This document shows, one piece after another, positions 53,085-61,261 of a stretch of 64,000 bases of DNA. Numbering within the stretch: the first letter of the stretch is position 1; the number at the start of each line of letters is the position of its first letter. Source of the DNA: Roseomonas sp. OT10 (GTDB lineage: Bacteria; Pseudomonadota; Alphaproteobacteria; Acetobacterales; Acetobacteraceae); assembly GCF_020991085.1 (NCBI RefSeq), contig NZ_CP087719.1:992001-1056000 (forward strand), given 5' to 3'. Under the pieces are notes generated by a model, which saw only the letters and a program-made list of their open reading frames with translations, did not search any database and was not told the DNA's origin. The translations under genes and the position numbers were made by a program.

Positions 53085-53873
53085 ATGGATCTCGGGTTGC
53101 AGGGCAAGCGGGCGCTGGTCATGGGCGCGTCCAAGGGGCTGGGCCGTTCGGTGGCGGAGGCGCTGGCGGCCGAGGGGGTCGCGCTCACCATCTCCGGCCG
53201 GGAACAGGCCAGCCTGGATGCCGCCTGCGCGGCGCTGAAGGGACTCGGCGCGCCCAAGGCGGTCGGCATCCCCGCCGACGTGGCCGAGGCGGCGCAGATG
53301 GATGCGCTGGTGGACGGCGCCCTGGCGGCGCTGGGCGGGGTGGACATCGTCCTGCTGAACCATGGCGGCCCGCCGCCGGGCACGGCGCTGTCGCTGACGG
53401 AGGAGGCGCTGCAGACCTGGTTCCGCCGCATCGTGCTCTCGCCGATCCAGGTGGCGAACCGGCTGCTGCCCGGCATGCGGGAGCGGAAGTGGGGCCGCAT
53501 CCTGACCGTGGGCAGCACCGGCATGGAGCAGCCGATTCCCAACCTGGCGCTGTCGAACGTGCTGCGCGCCTCGATCGTCGGCTGGAACAAGACCCTGGCC
53601 TCCGAGGTGGCGGGCGAGGGCATCACCTGCAACATCATCGCGCCCGGCGCCTTCCGCACCGACCGCACCGTGGCGATCGCCAGGGCGCAGGGGGAGAAGA
53701 CGGGCCAGACCGTCGAGGAGGTGGCCGCGGAGCGGTCGAAGACCATCCCCGCCGGCCGCTACGGCGAGCCGGACGAGTACGGGCCGATGGCGGCGTTCCT
53801 GGCTTCGGACCGCGCCGCCTACCTGACGGGCTGCATCCTGCGCATCGACGGCGGCGCGGTTCGCGCAGTCTGA
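53085..53873 (+). CDS. SDR-family oxidoreductase with a non-canonical active site
   Basis: 262-residue SDR. RALVMGASKGLGRSVAEALA is the nucleotide fold, and LLNHGGPPPGTALSLTEEAL stands where NNAG is usual. The catalytic Ser is in ILTVGSTGMEQPIPNLALSN, but where YxxxK should follow the sequence is LSNVLRASIVGWNKTLASEV, so no Tyr is in register. The PGAFRTDR motif and a C-terminal LTGCILRIDGGAVR remain. A family of FabG-like proteins with this LSNxLR variant exists; their activity is unclear to me. The start follows an AGGAG site 14 bases upstream. Confidence 0.82.
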   Translation: MDLGLQGKRALVMGASKGLGRSVAEALAAEGVALTISGREQASLDAACAALKGLGAPKAVGIPADVAEAAQMDALVDGALAALGGVDIVLLNHGGPPPGTALSLTEEALQTWFRRIVLSPIQVANRLLPGMRERKWGRILTVGSTGMEQPIPNLALSNVLRASIVGWNKTLASEVAGEGITCNIIAPGAFRTDRTVAIARAQGEKTGQTVEEVAAERSKTIPAGRYGEPDEYGPMAAFLASDRAAYLTGCILRIDGGAVRAV

Positions 53874-53914
53874 GCACCGGATCGCCGGGAGCGGTGGCCC
53901 ATCCGGACGGCGGA

Positions 53915-54290
53915 ATGACCTGACCCGTCGTGCTGCGGTGTTCCTGCGGCGGCACCGGAAGGGGACGCCGTCCCCTCCCGGACCCTCCCCTGCCGGGGCC
54001 ACAAGCAGGCCCCGGTCCCCGCTGGGAGTCTGGTGCTCCGTGGTGGGCGTCAACCTGCGGGCTGAACCCTGACGGAGTGCGGACAGGCGGGACTCTGAAA
54101 AAGTCTCATAGGCGCCAGCGAACGCGGACCCCGTGCCCGCCGAGGAGCATGGCTCCTCGGCGCCTTGACCCCGTATCAGGCTGTCCCGCGGCAGCGCTCA
54201 TCGGGTCCAGGGCCCGCAGGGTCCTGGCGGAGTGGGGTTACGGGGGCGAGGCAGAGCCTTGCCCCCGGGCCACGGGCAGCATGCCGGCAG
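53915..54290. repeat. Dispersed multi-hairpin element, copy C (uninterrupted, reference copy)
   Basis: About 376 bp starting ATGACCTGACCCGTCGTG and ending near the CCGGGCCACGGGC stretch. Stems: GAGGGGACG-like palindrome (here AAGGGGACG/CGTCCCCTC), CCGGGGCC/GGCCCCGG, CCGAGGAGC/GCTCCTCGG with loop ATG, and GGGGGCGAGGC/GCCTTGCCCCC with loop AGA. It fills the 442-bp gap between the SDR and hemerythrin genes, which converge. The remaining bases on either side hold no gene. Confidence 0.85.
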
Positions 54291-54315
54291 ACGTCAAGGC
54301 ATCACGCCGCGCGGA

Positions 54316-54912
54316 TCAGGCCGCCGGCCCTGCGCCACCCGGCTCGGGGCGCCCGGCTCCGAGTCTCGCCGGGCCGGGGCTGAGGCAGGCGGCGAGGAGC
54401 CGCGTGGCGTCCGGCGGCAACCGGTGTCGCGCCAGGGTGATGAGGGACAGCTCCTCGAAGGCCAGCGCCCTGCGGCAGCCGTCGAAGAAGCAGCGCAGCA
54501 TGTAGCCCAGCGCCGCCGCCCCGCCGGGCGGGCCGGAGGCGTCGGCCGCGTCCAGCACGGCGCCGAGGTCCTGGGCATGCAGCTCGTCGAGGGCGTGCTG
54601 GCTGGCGATCCGGTCCAGCAGCGCGTGGCCGAGGGGGTCCTCGCGCGCCTCGGGGAAGAGATCGTCCAGCACGGCCCGTTCCATCGCCTGGTGGCACGGC
54701 ACCAGGGTCGCCAGTTGCCGTGCGATGCGGCCGCGCTCCTCGGCCGCCGGCAGGGCGGGCAGCCTGTCCGCCAGCCCTTCCAGCCGGTCGCAGAGCGCGC
54801 GCAGCCGGACATGGTCGGCCGAGAGCGCGGCGATGCCCGCCTCCGCCCGCGCCTTCCAGCCGAAATCGGGGCGCAGCACCTCGGCCCCCTCGTCGCCTCG
54901 CCTCATCCCCAT
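54316..54912 (-). CDS. Hemerythrin-like (HHE) domain protein
   Basis: 198-residue helical protein. Candidate di-iron ligands are spread over four helices: IAALSADHVRLRALCDRLEG (His), LVPCHQAMERAVLDDLFPEA (HxxxE), HALDELHAQDLGAVLDAADA (HxxxD-like) and CRRALAFEELSLITLARHRL (Glu, His). That is the layout of HHE cation-binding proteins that bind oxygen or NO or repair iron centres. The start has an AGGAGG site. It diverges from hemN, and an FNR-like box lies in the shared gap, which supports a low-oxygen role. Confidence 0.7.
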   Translation of the reverse strand: MGMRRGDEGAEVLRPDFGWKARAEAGIAALSADHVRLRALCDRLEGLADRLPALPAAEERGRIARQLATLVPCHQAMERAVLDDLFPEAREDPLGHALLDRIASQHALDELHAQDLGAVLDAADASGPPGGAAALGYMLRCFFDGCRRALAFEELSLITLARHRLPPDATRLLAACLSPGPARLGAGRPEPGGAGPAA

Positions 54913-54959
54913 CCGCGCCTCCTGGAGGCCGGCATAGCCGCCGGGGGGCGGCGGGGTCC

Positions 54960-54973
54960 TTGACCTCCATCAA
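54960..54973. promoter_or_regulatory. FNR-like box between the hemerythrin-like gene and hemN
   Basis: TTGACCTCCATCAA differs at one base from the FNR consensus TTGAT-N4-ATCAA. Its centre is 54 bp from the hemerythrin-like start and about 92 bp from the hemN start, suitable for activating either. A second, weaker site lies at 55011-55024. Confidence 0.6.
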
Positions 54974-55010
54974 GGGAAGGCCTCCGGGAAGGCTCCATCG
55001 GCGCGATGGC

Positions 55011-55024
55011 TTGCGTTGGATCAA
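55011..55024. promoter_or_regulatory. Second, weaker FNR-like box upstream of hemN
   Basis: TTGCGTTGGATCAA keeps the TTG and ATCAA ends of the FNR consensus with two mismatches in the left half. It is 35 bp before the hemN ATG and 51 bp from the first box centre to centre. Confidence 0.35.
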
Positions 55025-55058
55025 GGCAGATGCGTCCGGGGCATGGTTACCCCTCCCC

Positions 55059-56420
55059 ATGCCCGCGACCGATGCCTCTCCCTCCCGCCTGATGCTTGCC
55101 CTGGCCGAGGCGCGGGTGCCCCGCTACACCAGCTATCCCACCGCGGCGCAGTTCGGCCCGGTGGAGGAGGCGGACTACCGCGCCTGGCTGGCGGACGGGA
55201 TCGGTGCCGGCGACACGCTGTCCCTCTACCTGCACGTGCCCTTCTGCCGCGATCTGTGCTGGTACTGCGCCTGCCACACCCGCCCGACCCGCTCGGCCGC
55301 CCGCCTGGAGGCCTATGCCGCGGCGCTGCGGGCGGAGGCGGCGCTGCTCTCGGCGAGCCTGCCGGACCATGCCGGGGTGTCCCACCTGCATCTCGGCGGC
55401 GGCACCCCCTCCATCCTGGGGCCCGCGGGGCTGCGCGACCTGATGGCGCTGCTGCGCGGGCGCTTCGGGCTGCGCCCGGACGCGGAGGTGGCCATCGAGC
55501 TGGACCCGCGCCACCTGGACGCCGCCACGGCGGAGGCCCTGGGCGAGCTGGGCTTCACCCGCGCCAGCCTTGGCGTGCAGGACATCGACCCGGCGGTGCA
55601 GGCGCGGATCGGCCGCCCGCAGCCCGCGGAGCTGGTCGAGGTGGCGGTGGAGCGGCTGCGGCGCGCGGGGATCGCCGGCATCAACATCGACCTGATGTAC
55701 GGCCTGCCCGGCCAGACGGCGGAGCATGTGGAGCGCAGCGCGCGCTTCGCCGCCTCGCTCGGCGCCGACCGGCTGGCGGTCTTCGGCTATGCGCACGTCG
55801 CCTGGATGATGCCGCACCAGAAGGCGATCGACGAGTCGCTGCTGCCCGGCACGCTGGAGCGGCTGGAGCAGGCGGAGCGCGCGGAGGCGGTGCTGTGCGG
55901 CGCCGGCTACCGGGCGCTGGGGCTGGACCACTTCGCCCGGCCGGAGGACCCGCTGGCCCGCGCGGCGGAGGCGGGACGGCTGCGGCGCAACTTCCAGGGC
56001 TACACCACCGACGCGGCGCCGGTGCTGCTGGGGCTGGGCGCCTCGGCCATCGGCTCGCTGCCCGGCGGCATGGCGCAGAACCTGGTGGAGGAGCGCGCCT
56101 ATGCCGCCGCCGTCGCGGCGGGCCGCCTGCCGGTCGCGCGCGGCGTCGCCGTCGGCGCCGGGGACCGGCTGCGCGCCAGGCTGATCGAGCGGGTGATGTG
56201 CGATTTCGCGCTCGACCTGCACGGCCTGCGGGACGCGGCGCCCGAGGTGCTGCGCGAGGCGATGCCACGGCTGGTGGCGCTGGAGGAAAGCGGCCTGCTG
56301 CGCCTGTCGAACGGGATGCTGCGTGTCACCGATGCGGGCCGCCGCTTCGTGCGGCAGGTCGCGGCCTGCTTCGACGCGCACACCGCGCCGGGGGCCCGCC
56401 GGCACTCCGCGGCGGTGTGA
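55059..56420 (+). CDS. hemN: Oxygen-independent coproporphyrinogen III oxidase
   Basis: 453-residue radical SAM enzyme that decarboxylates coproporphyrinogen III without oxygen in haem synthesis. The cluster motif is LHVPFCRDLCWYCACHTRPT, with Cys63, Cys67 and Cys70 for the 4Fe-4S cluster and Cys72 completing the HemN (not HemW) signature. HLHLGGGTPSILGPAGLRDL and GINIDLMYGLPGQTAEHVER bind SAM and substrate. The C-terminal winged domain includes LIERVMCDFALDL. The FNR-like boxes upstream fit induction at low oxygen. The start MPATDASPSRLML matches the family. Confidence 0.95.
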   Translation: MPATDASPSRLMLALAEARVPRYTSYPTAAQFGPVEEADYRAWLADGIGAGDTLSLYLHVPFCRDLCWYCACHTRPTRSAARLEAYAAALRAEAALLSASLPDHAGVSHLHLGGGTPSILGPAGLRDLMALLRGRFGLRPDAEVAIELDPRHLDAATAEALGELGFTRASLGVQDIDPAVQARIGRPQPAELVEVAVERLRRAGIAGINIDLMYGLPGQTAEHVERSARFAASLGADRLAVFGYAHVAWMMPHQKAIDESLLPGTLERLEQAERAEAVLCGAGYRALGLDHFARPEDPLARAAEAGRLRRNFQGYTTDAAPVLLGLGASAIGSLPGGMAQNLVEERAYAAAVAAGRLPVARGVAVGAGDRLRARLIERVMCDFALDLHGLRDAAPEVLREAMPRLVALEESGLLRLSNGMLRVTDAGRRFVRQVAACFDAHTAPGARRHSAAV

Positions 56421-56444
56421 CGCGGTGCGGCGAATCGCCCCGGC

Positions 56445-56458
56445 ATGACCTGGATCAA
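56445..56458 (+). promoter_or_regulatory. FNR-like box upstream of ompW
   Basis: ATGACCTGGATCAA matches the right half of TTGAT-N4-ATCAA exactly and differs at two bases in the left half. Its centre is 78 bp before the ompW start and 25 bp after the hemN stop. ompW is FNR-controlled in enteric bacteria, which supports the call. Confidence 0.5.
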
Positions 56459-56529
56459 GGCGATGGCGCCACGGGGCGCGTAGGAGGGTGGCGCAGCGGC
56501 GGGTTGCCGCCTGGACACAGAGATACGCG

Positions 56530-57186
56530 ATGAACACGACCTTGAGGATGCTGTCGGCGGCTGCGGCGATGGCGGGGATGCTGGCCTTGCCGGCGGCCGC
56601 GCAGGACGATGCGCCGCGCGGCAAGCAGGCGGGCGACATCGTGCTGGGCTTCGGCGGCATCGTCGTGGCGCCGCAGGATGGCGGGCGGGTGAATGCCGTC
56701 GGCGGCCAGCCGCACGCGACCACCACCGCCACCGGCCAGCTCGACCTCACTTGGTTCGCCACGCCCAACCTGTCGCTGAACCTGATCGCCGCCACCACGC
56801 GGCACGACGTGCGGGTGAACGGGTCCGCCGTGGGCGACCTGCAGCTCGGCCGGGTCTGGGTGCTGCCGCCCACGCTGACCGCGCAGTTCCATCCGCTCCC
56901 CGCGTCGCGCTTCAGCCCCTATGTCGGCGTCGGCCTGAACTACACCGTCTTCTATGGCGAGGGCGGGACCCTGACCTCGCCGGTCAGCAAGGTGGACATC
57001 AAGGACGCCTGGGGCTGGGCGCTGAACGCCGGCCTGGACGTGGAGCTGACGCCGCGCTGGGTGTTCAACGTCGATGCCAAGAAGCTCTTCCTGCAGCCGC
57101 GCGTGTCGGTGAACAGCGGCGCGATCAATGCCCGGGCCGACCTGGACCCCTGGGTGATCGGGGCCGGCATCCGCTATCGCTTCTGA
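56530..57186 (+). CDS. ompW: OmpW family outer-membrane protein
   Basis: 218-residue protein with a signal peptide (MNTTLRMLSAAAAMAGMLAL, cleaved near AAAQD) and an eight-strand beta-barrel. GDIVLGFGGIVVAPQDGG, LDLTWFATPNLSLNLIAATT, TAQFHPLPASRFSPYVGVGL NYTVFY and WVFNVDAKKLFLQPRVSVNS are family blocks. It ends WVIGAGIRYRF with the terminal Phe needed for barrel assembly. OmpW forms a narrow hydrophobic channel. The 220-bp gap downstream holds no gene and ends in a hairpin. Confidence 0.92.
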   Translation: MNTTLRMLSAAAAMAGMLALPAAAQDDAPRGKQAGDIVLGFGGIVVAPQDGGRVNAVGGQPHATTTATGQLDLTWFATPNLSLNLIAATTRHDVRVNGSAVGDLQLGRVWVLPPTLTAQFHPLPASRFSPYVGVGLNYTVFYGEGGTLTSPVSKVDIKDAWGWALNAGLDVELTPRWVFNVDAKKLFLQPRVSVNSGAINARADLDPWVIGAGIRYRF

Positions 57187-57363
57187 TCCCTGGGCGCTTC
57201 GAATCCCCGGGCCGAGGGGCGCCGGCGGCGGTAAGGCCGCTGGCGCCGTCGTCCGCGGCCGCGCGTGACCGGCATTCGCCTCCGATGCGCCGGGCCGGTC
57301 CCGGCGACGAACTCTCCGTGAGCGGCGGTAACCCGCTGCCACCCTTCCGCCCATCCGGGCGTT

Positions 57364-57394
57364 CCGCTGTGCAGCCGCCTTCCAACCACAGCGG
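57364..57394 (+). promoter_or_regulatory. Hairpin just upstream of the aldehyde oxidoreductase start
   Basis: CCGCTGTG (57364-57371) pairs exactly with CACAGCGG (57387-57394), loop of 15 bases. The right arm reaches the likely ribosome-binding region of the iron-sulfur subunit gene (ATG at 57407), so it could limit initiation. No known riboswitch class is recognised. Confidence 0.35.
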
Positions 57395-57406
57395 GATGCC
57401 CAGCCC

Positions 57407-57919
57407 ATGCCCGATACCCATGTCCCCCTTGCGCCGGGGACGGCCGAGCCCGATGCCGGCCTTCCCGTCACCCTGACTGTCAACGGCGAGACCCGGCACC
57501 TCCGGATCGCGCCCTGGACCACGCTGCTGGACCTGCTGCGCGAGCAGCTGCACCTGACGGGCAGCAAGAAGGGCTGCGACCACGGGCAGTGCGGGGCCTG
57601 CACGGTGCTGGTGGATGGCAAGCGCATCAATTCCTGCCTGGCGCTGGCGGTGATGAAGGATGGCTGCTCGGTCACCACCGTCGAGGGGCTCGCCGGCCCG
57701 GACGGGACGCTGCACCCGCTGCAGGACGCCTTCATCGAGCACGATGCCTTCCAGTGCGGCTACTGCACGCCGGGCCAGCTCTGCTCGGCCGCGGGGCTGC
57801 TGGAGGAGGGGCGCGCGACCTCGCGGGAGGAGATCCGCGAGATGATGAGCGGCAACATCTGCCGCTGCGGCGCCTATCCGAACATCGTCGAGGCGATCGG
57901 GGAGGTCGTGGCGCGATGA
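57407..57919 (+). CDS. Aldehyde oxidoreductase (xanthine oxidase family), 2Fe-2S subunit
   Basis: 170-residue iron-sulfur subunit. The plant-type cluster is in [19 protein letters not shown] (Cys57, 62, 65) and NSC (Cys77); the second cluster is in [11 protein letters not shown] (Cys117, 120) and ICRCGAYPN (Cys152, 154). It resembles PaoA/YagT, but the N-terminus ([18 protein letters not shown]) has no Tat signal, so the complex is probably cytoplasmic. It passes electrons between the molybdenum and FAD subunits encoded next. It overlaps the FAD gene by 4 bp (ATGA). Confidence 0.9.
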   Translation: MPDTHVPLAPGTAEPDAGLPVTLTVNGETRHLRIAPWTTLLDLLREQLHLTGSKKGCDHGQCGACTVLVDGKRINSCLALAVMKDGCSVTTVEGLAGPDGTLHPLQDAFIEHDAFQCGYCTPGQLCSAAGLLEEGRATSREEIREMMSGNICRCGAYPNIVEAIGEVVAR

Positions 57920-58935
57920 TCCGCTATTCCTATGCCCGGCCCGGCAGCCTGGAGGAAGCGGTCCGCGAGGCCGCCAGCCATCCGGAGGCGAAGTTCATCG
58001 CCGGGGGCACCAACCTCGTCGACCTGATGAAGTACGAGGTGGAGCGGCCGCGCCACCTGATCGACGTCACCCGCCTGCCGGGGCTGGACCGGATCGAGGA
58101 GACGCAGGCCGGCGGCCTGCGCATCGGCGCCCTGGTCAGCAACACCGCCGTGGCCTGGGACGAGAGGGTGGAGCGCCGCTACCCGCTGCTGTCCAGTGCC
58201 ATCCTCGCCGGGGCATCGCCGCAGCTGCGCAACGCCGCCACGACCGGCGGTAACCTGCTGCAACGCACGCGCTGCTACTACTTCTACGACACGGCCACGC
58301 CCTGCAACAAGCGCGAGCCCGGCTCCGGCTGCCCGGCGATCGAGGGGGTGAACCGCATCCACGCCATCCTCGGCACCAGCGACCGCTGCATCGCGACCCA
58401 CCCGTCCGACATGTGCGTCGCCCTGGCCGCGCTGGAGGCGGTGGTGCACGTGGCCGGGCCGCGGGGCGAGCGGGCCATCCCCTTCGCCGAGTTCCACCGC
58501 CTGCCCGGCGACACGCCGGAGGCGGACACCACCCTGGCGCGGGACGAGGTCGTGCTGGCGGTAGAGCTGCCGCCGGAGGGCTTCGCGGCGAACCACAGCT
58601 ACCTGAAGCTGCGCGACCGCCTGTCCTATGCCTTCGCCCTGGTCTCCGTCGCGGCCGCGCTGGAGGTGGAGGGCGGCACGGTGAAGCGGGCGCGGCTGGC
58701 GCTGGGGGGCGTGGCCCACAAGCCCTGGCGGGACACCGGGGCGGAGGCGATGCTGGCCGGCCGGCCCGCCACGGCGGAGAGCTTCGCGGCGGTGGCCGAT
58801 GCGGTCCTGGCCCCGGCCAGGGGCTACAAGGACAACGCCTTCAAGATCGACCTCGCGCGCCGGGCGATCCGGCGTGCGCTGGCGCAGGCCGCGGCCGGGA
58901 CGCCGCAGTCCCAGACCGACAAGCGAATCGCCTGA
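57916..58935 (+). CDS. Aldehyde oxidoreductase, FAD-binding subunit (PaoB-like)
   Basis: 339-residue CO dehydrogenase-type flavoprotein. [20 protein letters not shown] and [16 protein letters not shown] bind FAD. A cysteine-rich insert ([21 protein letters not shown], then [13 protein letters not shown]) matches the extra 4Fe-4S cluster found in PaoB/YagS, which ordinary xanthine dehydrogenases lack. The ATG overlaps the 2Fe-2S subunit stop, and the molybdenum subunit follows after 12 bp, so the three genes form one operon. Confidence 0.9.
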   Translation: MIRYSYARPGSLEEAVREAASHPEAKFIAGGTNLVDLMKYEVERPRHLIDVTRLPGLDRIEETQAGGLRIGALVSNTAVAWDERVERRYPLLSSAILAGASPQLRNAATTGGNLLQRTRCYYFYDTATPCNKREPGSGCPAIEGVNRIHAILGTSDRCIATHPSDMCVALAALEAVVHVAGPRGERAIPFAEFHRLPGDTPEADTTLARDEVVLAVELPPEGFAANHSYLKLRDRLSYAFALVSVAAALEVEGGTVKRARLALGGVAHKPWRDTGAEAMLAGRPATAESFAAVADAVLAPARGYKDNAFKIDLARRAIRRALAQAAAGTPQSQTDKRIA

Positions 58936-58947
58936 GGAGCGCCGGAC

Positions 58948-61197
58948 ATGAACGAGATGAGCCCCGCCGGCCGGCACTTCGGCAGCCCGCGCAGCCGCGT
59001 GGACGGGAAGGCCAAGGTCACCGGCACGGCCCGCTATGCCGGCGAGTTCACCGCCCCCGACCTGCTGCACGGCTATGTCGTCTCCGGCGCCGTCGCCAAG
59101 GGAAAGATCGCCCGGATCGACACAGCCGCGGCGCTGGCCCTGCCCGGCGTGGTGCAGGTCTTCACCCATGAGAACCGGCCCCGCACCGCCTGGCTGGACC
59201 GCAACTACCGCGACGAGGTCGCGCCGCCGGGCGCGCCGTTCCGCCCGCTCTACGACGAGGCGATCCAGTACAGCGGCCAGCCGGTGGCGCTGGTGATCGG
59301 CGAAAGCTTCGAGGCCGCGCGCGACGGCGCCGCGCTGGTGCGGGTGGAGTACGTCACCGAGGCGCATGAGACGGATCTAGAGAAGGCGGCGGCGGCCGCC
59401 TACGAGCCGCCGAAGGCCCGTTCCGGCATCGCCCCGCCGCCCAAGCCGAAGGGGGATGCGGCGGCCGCCTTCGACGCGGCGCCACGCAAGCTGCGGGAGG
59501 AGTACAGCGTCGCGCCCGAGCATCACAACCCGATGGAGCCCCACGCCACCACCGTGGTCTGGGAGGGCGACGGCAAGATCACCGTCCACGACAAGATCCA
59601 GGGCGTGCTGAACACCCAGGGCTACGTCACCAAGGTCTTCGGCCTGTCCGCCGAGGATGTGCGCGTCGTGTCGCCCTTCGTCGGCGGCGGCTTCGGCAGC
59701 GGGCTGCGGCCGCAATACCAGCTCTTCCTGGCCGTGATGGCGGCGATGGAGCTGAAGCGCTCCGTCCGCGTGGTGCTGACGCGCGACCAGATGTTCACCT
59801 TCGGCTACCGCCCGCACGTGCTTCAGACGGTGGCGCTGGGCATGGAGCAGGACGGGACGCTGCAATCCATCCGGCACGAGGCGGTCTCCGGTACCTCCAC
59901 CTACGAGGACTACCAGGAGGTCGTGGTCAACTGGTCCAACGGACTCTACCACTGCGACAATGTCGAGCTGCGCTACAGGCTGGCGAAGCTCGACACCGCC
60001 ACGCCGATCGACATGCGCGCCCCGGGGGCGCCGCTGGGCCAGTTCGCCATGGAATCGGCGCTGGACGAGATGGCGCACGGGCTGGGGGTCGATCCCATCG
60101 AGCTCCGCCTGCGCAACTACGCCGAATCCGACGAGACGACGGGCAAGCACTTCACCAGCAAGGAGCTGCGCCGCGCCTACGAGCTGGGCGCCGAGCGCTT
60201 CGGCTGGGCAAAGCGCGACCCGAGGCCCCGCTCCATGCGGGAGGGGCGGGAGCTGGTCGGCTGGGGCATGGCCTCGGGCATGTGGGAGGCGATGATGCAG
60301 AAGACCAGCGCCCGCGCGGTGCTGGCCCTGGACGGCACGCTGGAGGTCGCCACCGCCACCGCCGATATCGGCACCGGGACCTACACCATCCTGGCGCAGA
60401 TCGCCGCCGATGCGCTGGGCCTGCCGATGGAGAAGGTCAGCGTCAGGATCGGCGACAGCAGCCTGCCGATGTCGCCCATCGAGGGCGGGTCCTGGACGGC
60501 GGCCTCGGCCGGCTCGGCCGTGCAGGCGGCCTGCTTCGCCGTGCGGGAGCGCCTGTTCCGCGATGCCCGGCGGGTGGAGGGGTCGCCGCTTGCCAACACC
60601 CTGCTAGACCATGTCGCCTTCGCCGGCGACCGCATCGTGCTGGCCGCCGATCCCTCCCGCTTCGTCACCTTCGCCGACGCCATGCGCTCCGCCGGGGTGG
60701 AGCGGATCGAGCGGGAGGAGACGGCCAAGCCCAGCATGCTCACGCAGATGCGCTACGCGGGCTACACCCATTCCGCCGTCTTCGCCGAGGTGCGGGTGGA
60801 CGAGGAATTGGGGGTGATCCGCGTGACCCGCATCGTCGACGCGGTGGCGGCGGGGAAGATCATCAACCCCAAGACCGCGCGGTCGCAGATCATCGGCGGC
60901 GTGGTCTTCGGCATCGGCATGGCGCTCGCGGAGGAGAGCCTGCTCGACCACCGGCTCGGCCGCTTCATGAACCACAACCTTGCCGAGTACCATGTGCCGG
61001 CCAATGCCGACATCCACGACATCGACGTGATCTTCGTCCCCGAGGAGGACGACAAGGTCAGCCCGATCGGCGTGAAGGGGCTGGGCGAGATCGGCATCTG
61101 CGGCACGGCGGCGGCCATCGCCAATGCCGTGTTCCACGCCACCGGCCGGCGCGTCCGGCACCTGCCCATCACGATCGACAAGCTCCTCGACGGCTGA
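58948..61197 (+). CDS. Aldehyde oxidoreductase, molybdenum cofactor subunit (PaoC-like)
   Basis: 749-residue catalytic subunit. [20 protein letters not shown] and [20 protein letters not shown] are conserved near the cofactor, [20 protein letters not shown] and [20 protein letters not shown] bind the molybdopterin, and [20 protein letters not shown] holds the catalytic Glu. That wording is YagR/PaoC-like. It oxidises aromatic or other aldehydes to acids with water as oxygen source. Maturation by an XdhC-type chaperone is expected, but no such gene is in the window. Confidence 0.92.
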   Translation: MNEMSPAGRHFGSPRSRVDGKAKVTGTARYAGEFTAPDLLHGYVVSGAVAKGKIARIDTAAALALPGVVQVFTHENRPRTAWLDRNYRDEVAPPGAPFRPLYDEAIQYSGQPVALVIGESFEAARDGAALVRVEYVTEAHETDLEKAAAAAYEPPKARSGIAPPPKPKGDAAAAFDAAPRKLREEYSVAPEHHNPMEPHATTVVWEGDGKITVHDKIQGVLNTQGYVTKVFGLSAEDVRVVSPFVGGGFGSGLRPQYQLFLAVMAAMELKRSVRVVLTRDQMFTFGYRPHVLQTVALGMEQDGTLQSIRHEAVSGTSTYEDYQEVVVNWSNGLYHCDNVELRYRLAKLDTATPIDMRAPGAPLGQFAMESALDEMAHGLGVDPIELRLRNYAESDETTGKHFTSKELRRAYELGAERFGWAKRDPRPRSMREGRELVGWGMASGMWEAMMQKTSARAVLALDGTLEVATATADIGTGTYTILAQIAADALGLPMEKVSVRIGDSSLPMSPIEGGSWTAASAGSAVQAACFAVRERLFRDARRVEGSPLANTLLDHVAFAGDRIVLAADPSRFVTFADAMRSAGVERIEREETAKPSMLTQMRYAGYTHSAVFAEVRVDEELGVIRVTRIVDAVAAGKIINPKTARSQIIGGVVFGIGMALAEESLLDHRLGRFMNHNLAEYHVPANADIHDIDVIFVPEEDDKVSPIGVKGLGEIGICGTAAAIANAVFHATGRRVRHLPITIDKLLDG

Positions 61198-61261
61198 GGG
61201 ACCCCGGCGGGGGGAAGCAACCCCCCCGCTGGACCTCGTGGCGCGGAGGTTCCAGCCTGGG

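Noticed and set aside
31096-54290. The dispersed element as a MITE of the local IS5 or IS3 elements
   Set aside because: Its ends do not match the inverted repeats of either IS, and no target duplication flanks the copies.
57187-57406. Molybdenum cofactor riboswitch before the aldehyde oxidoreductase
   Set aside because: The region is structured but I could not match the conserved motif; kept only as a hairpin.
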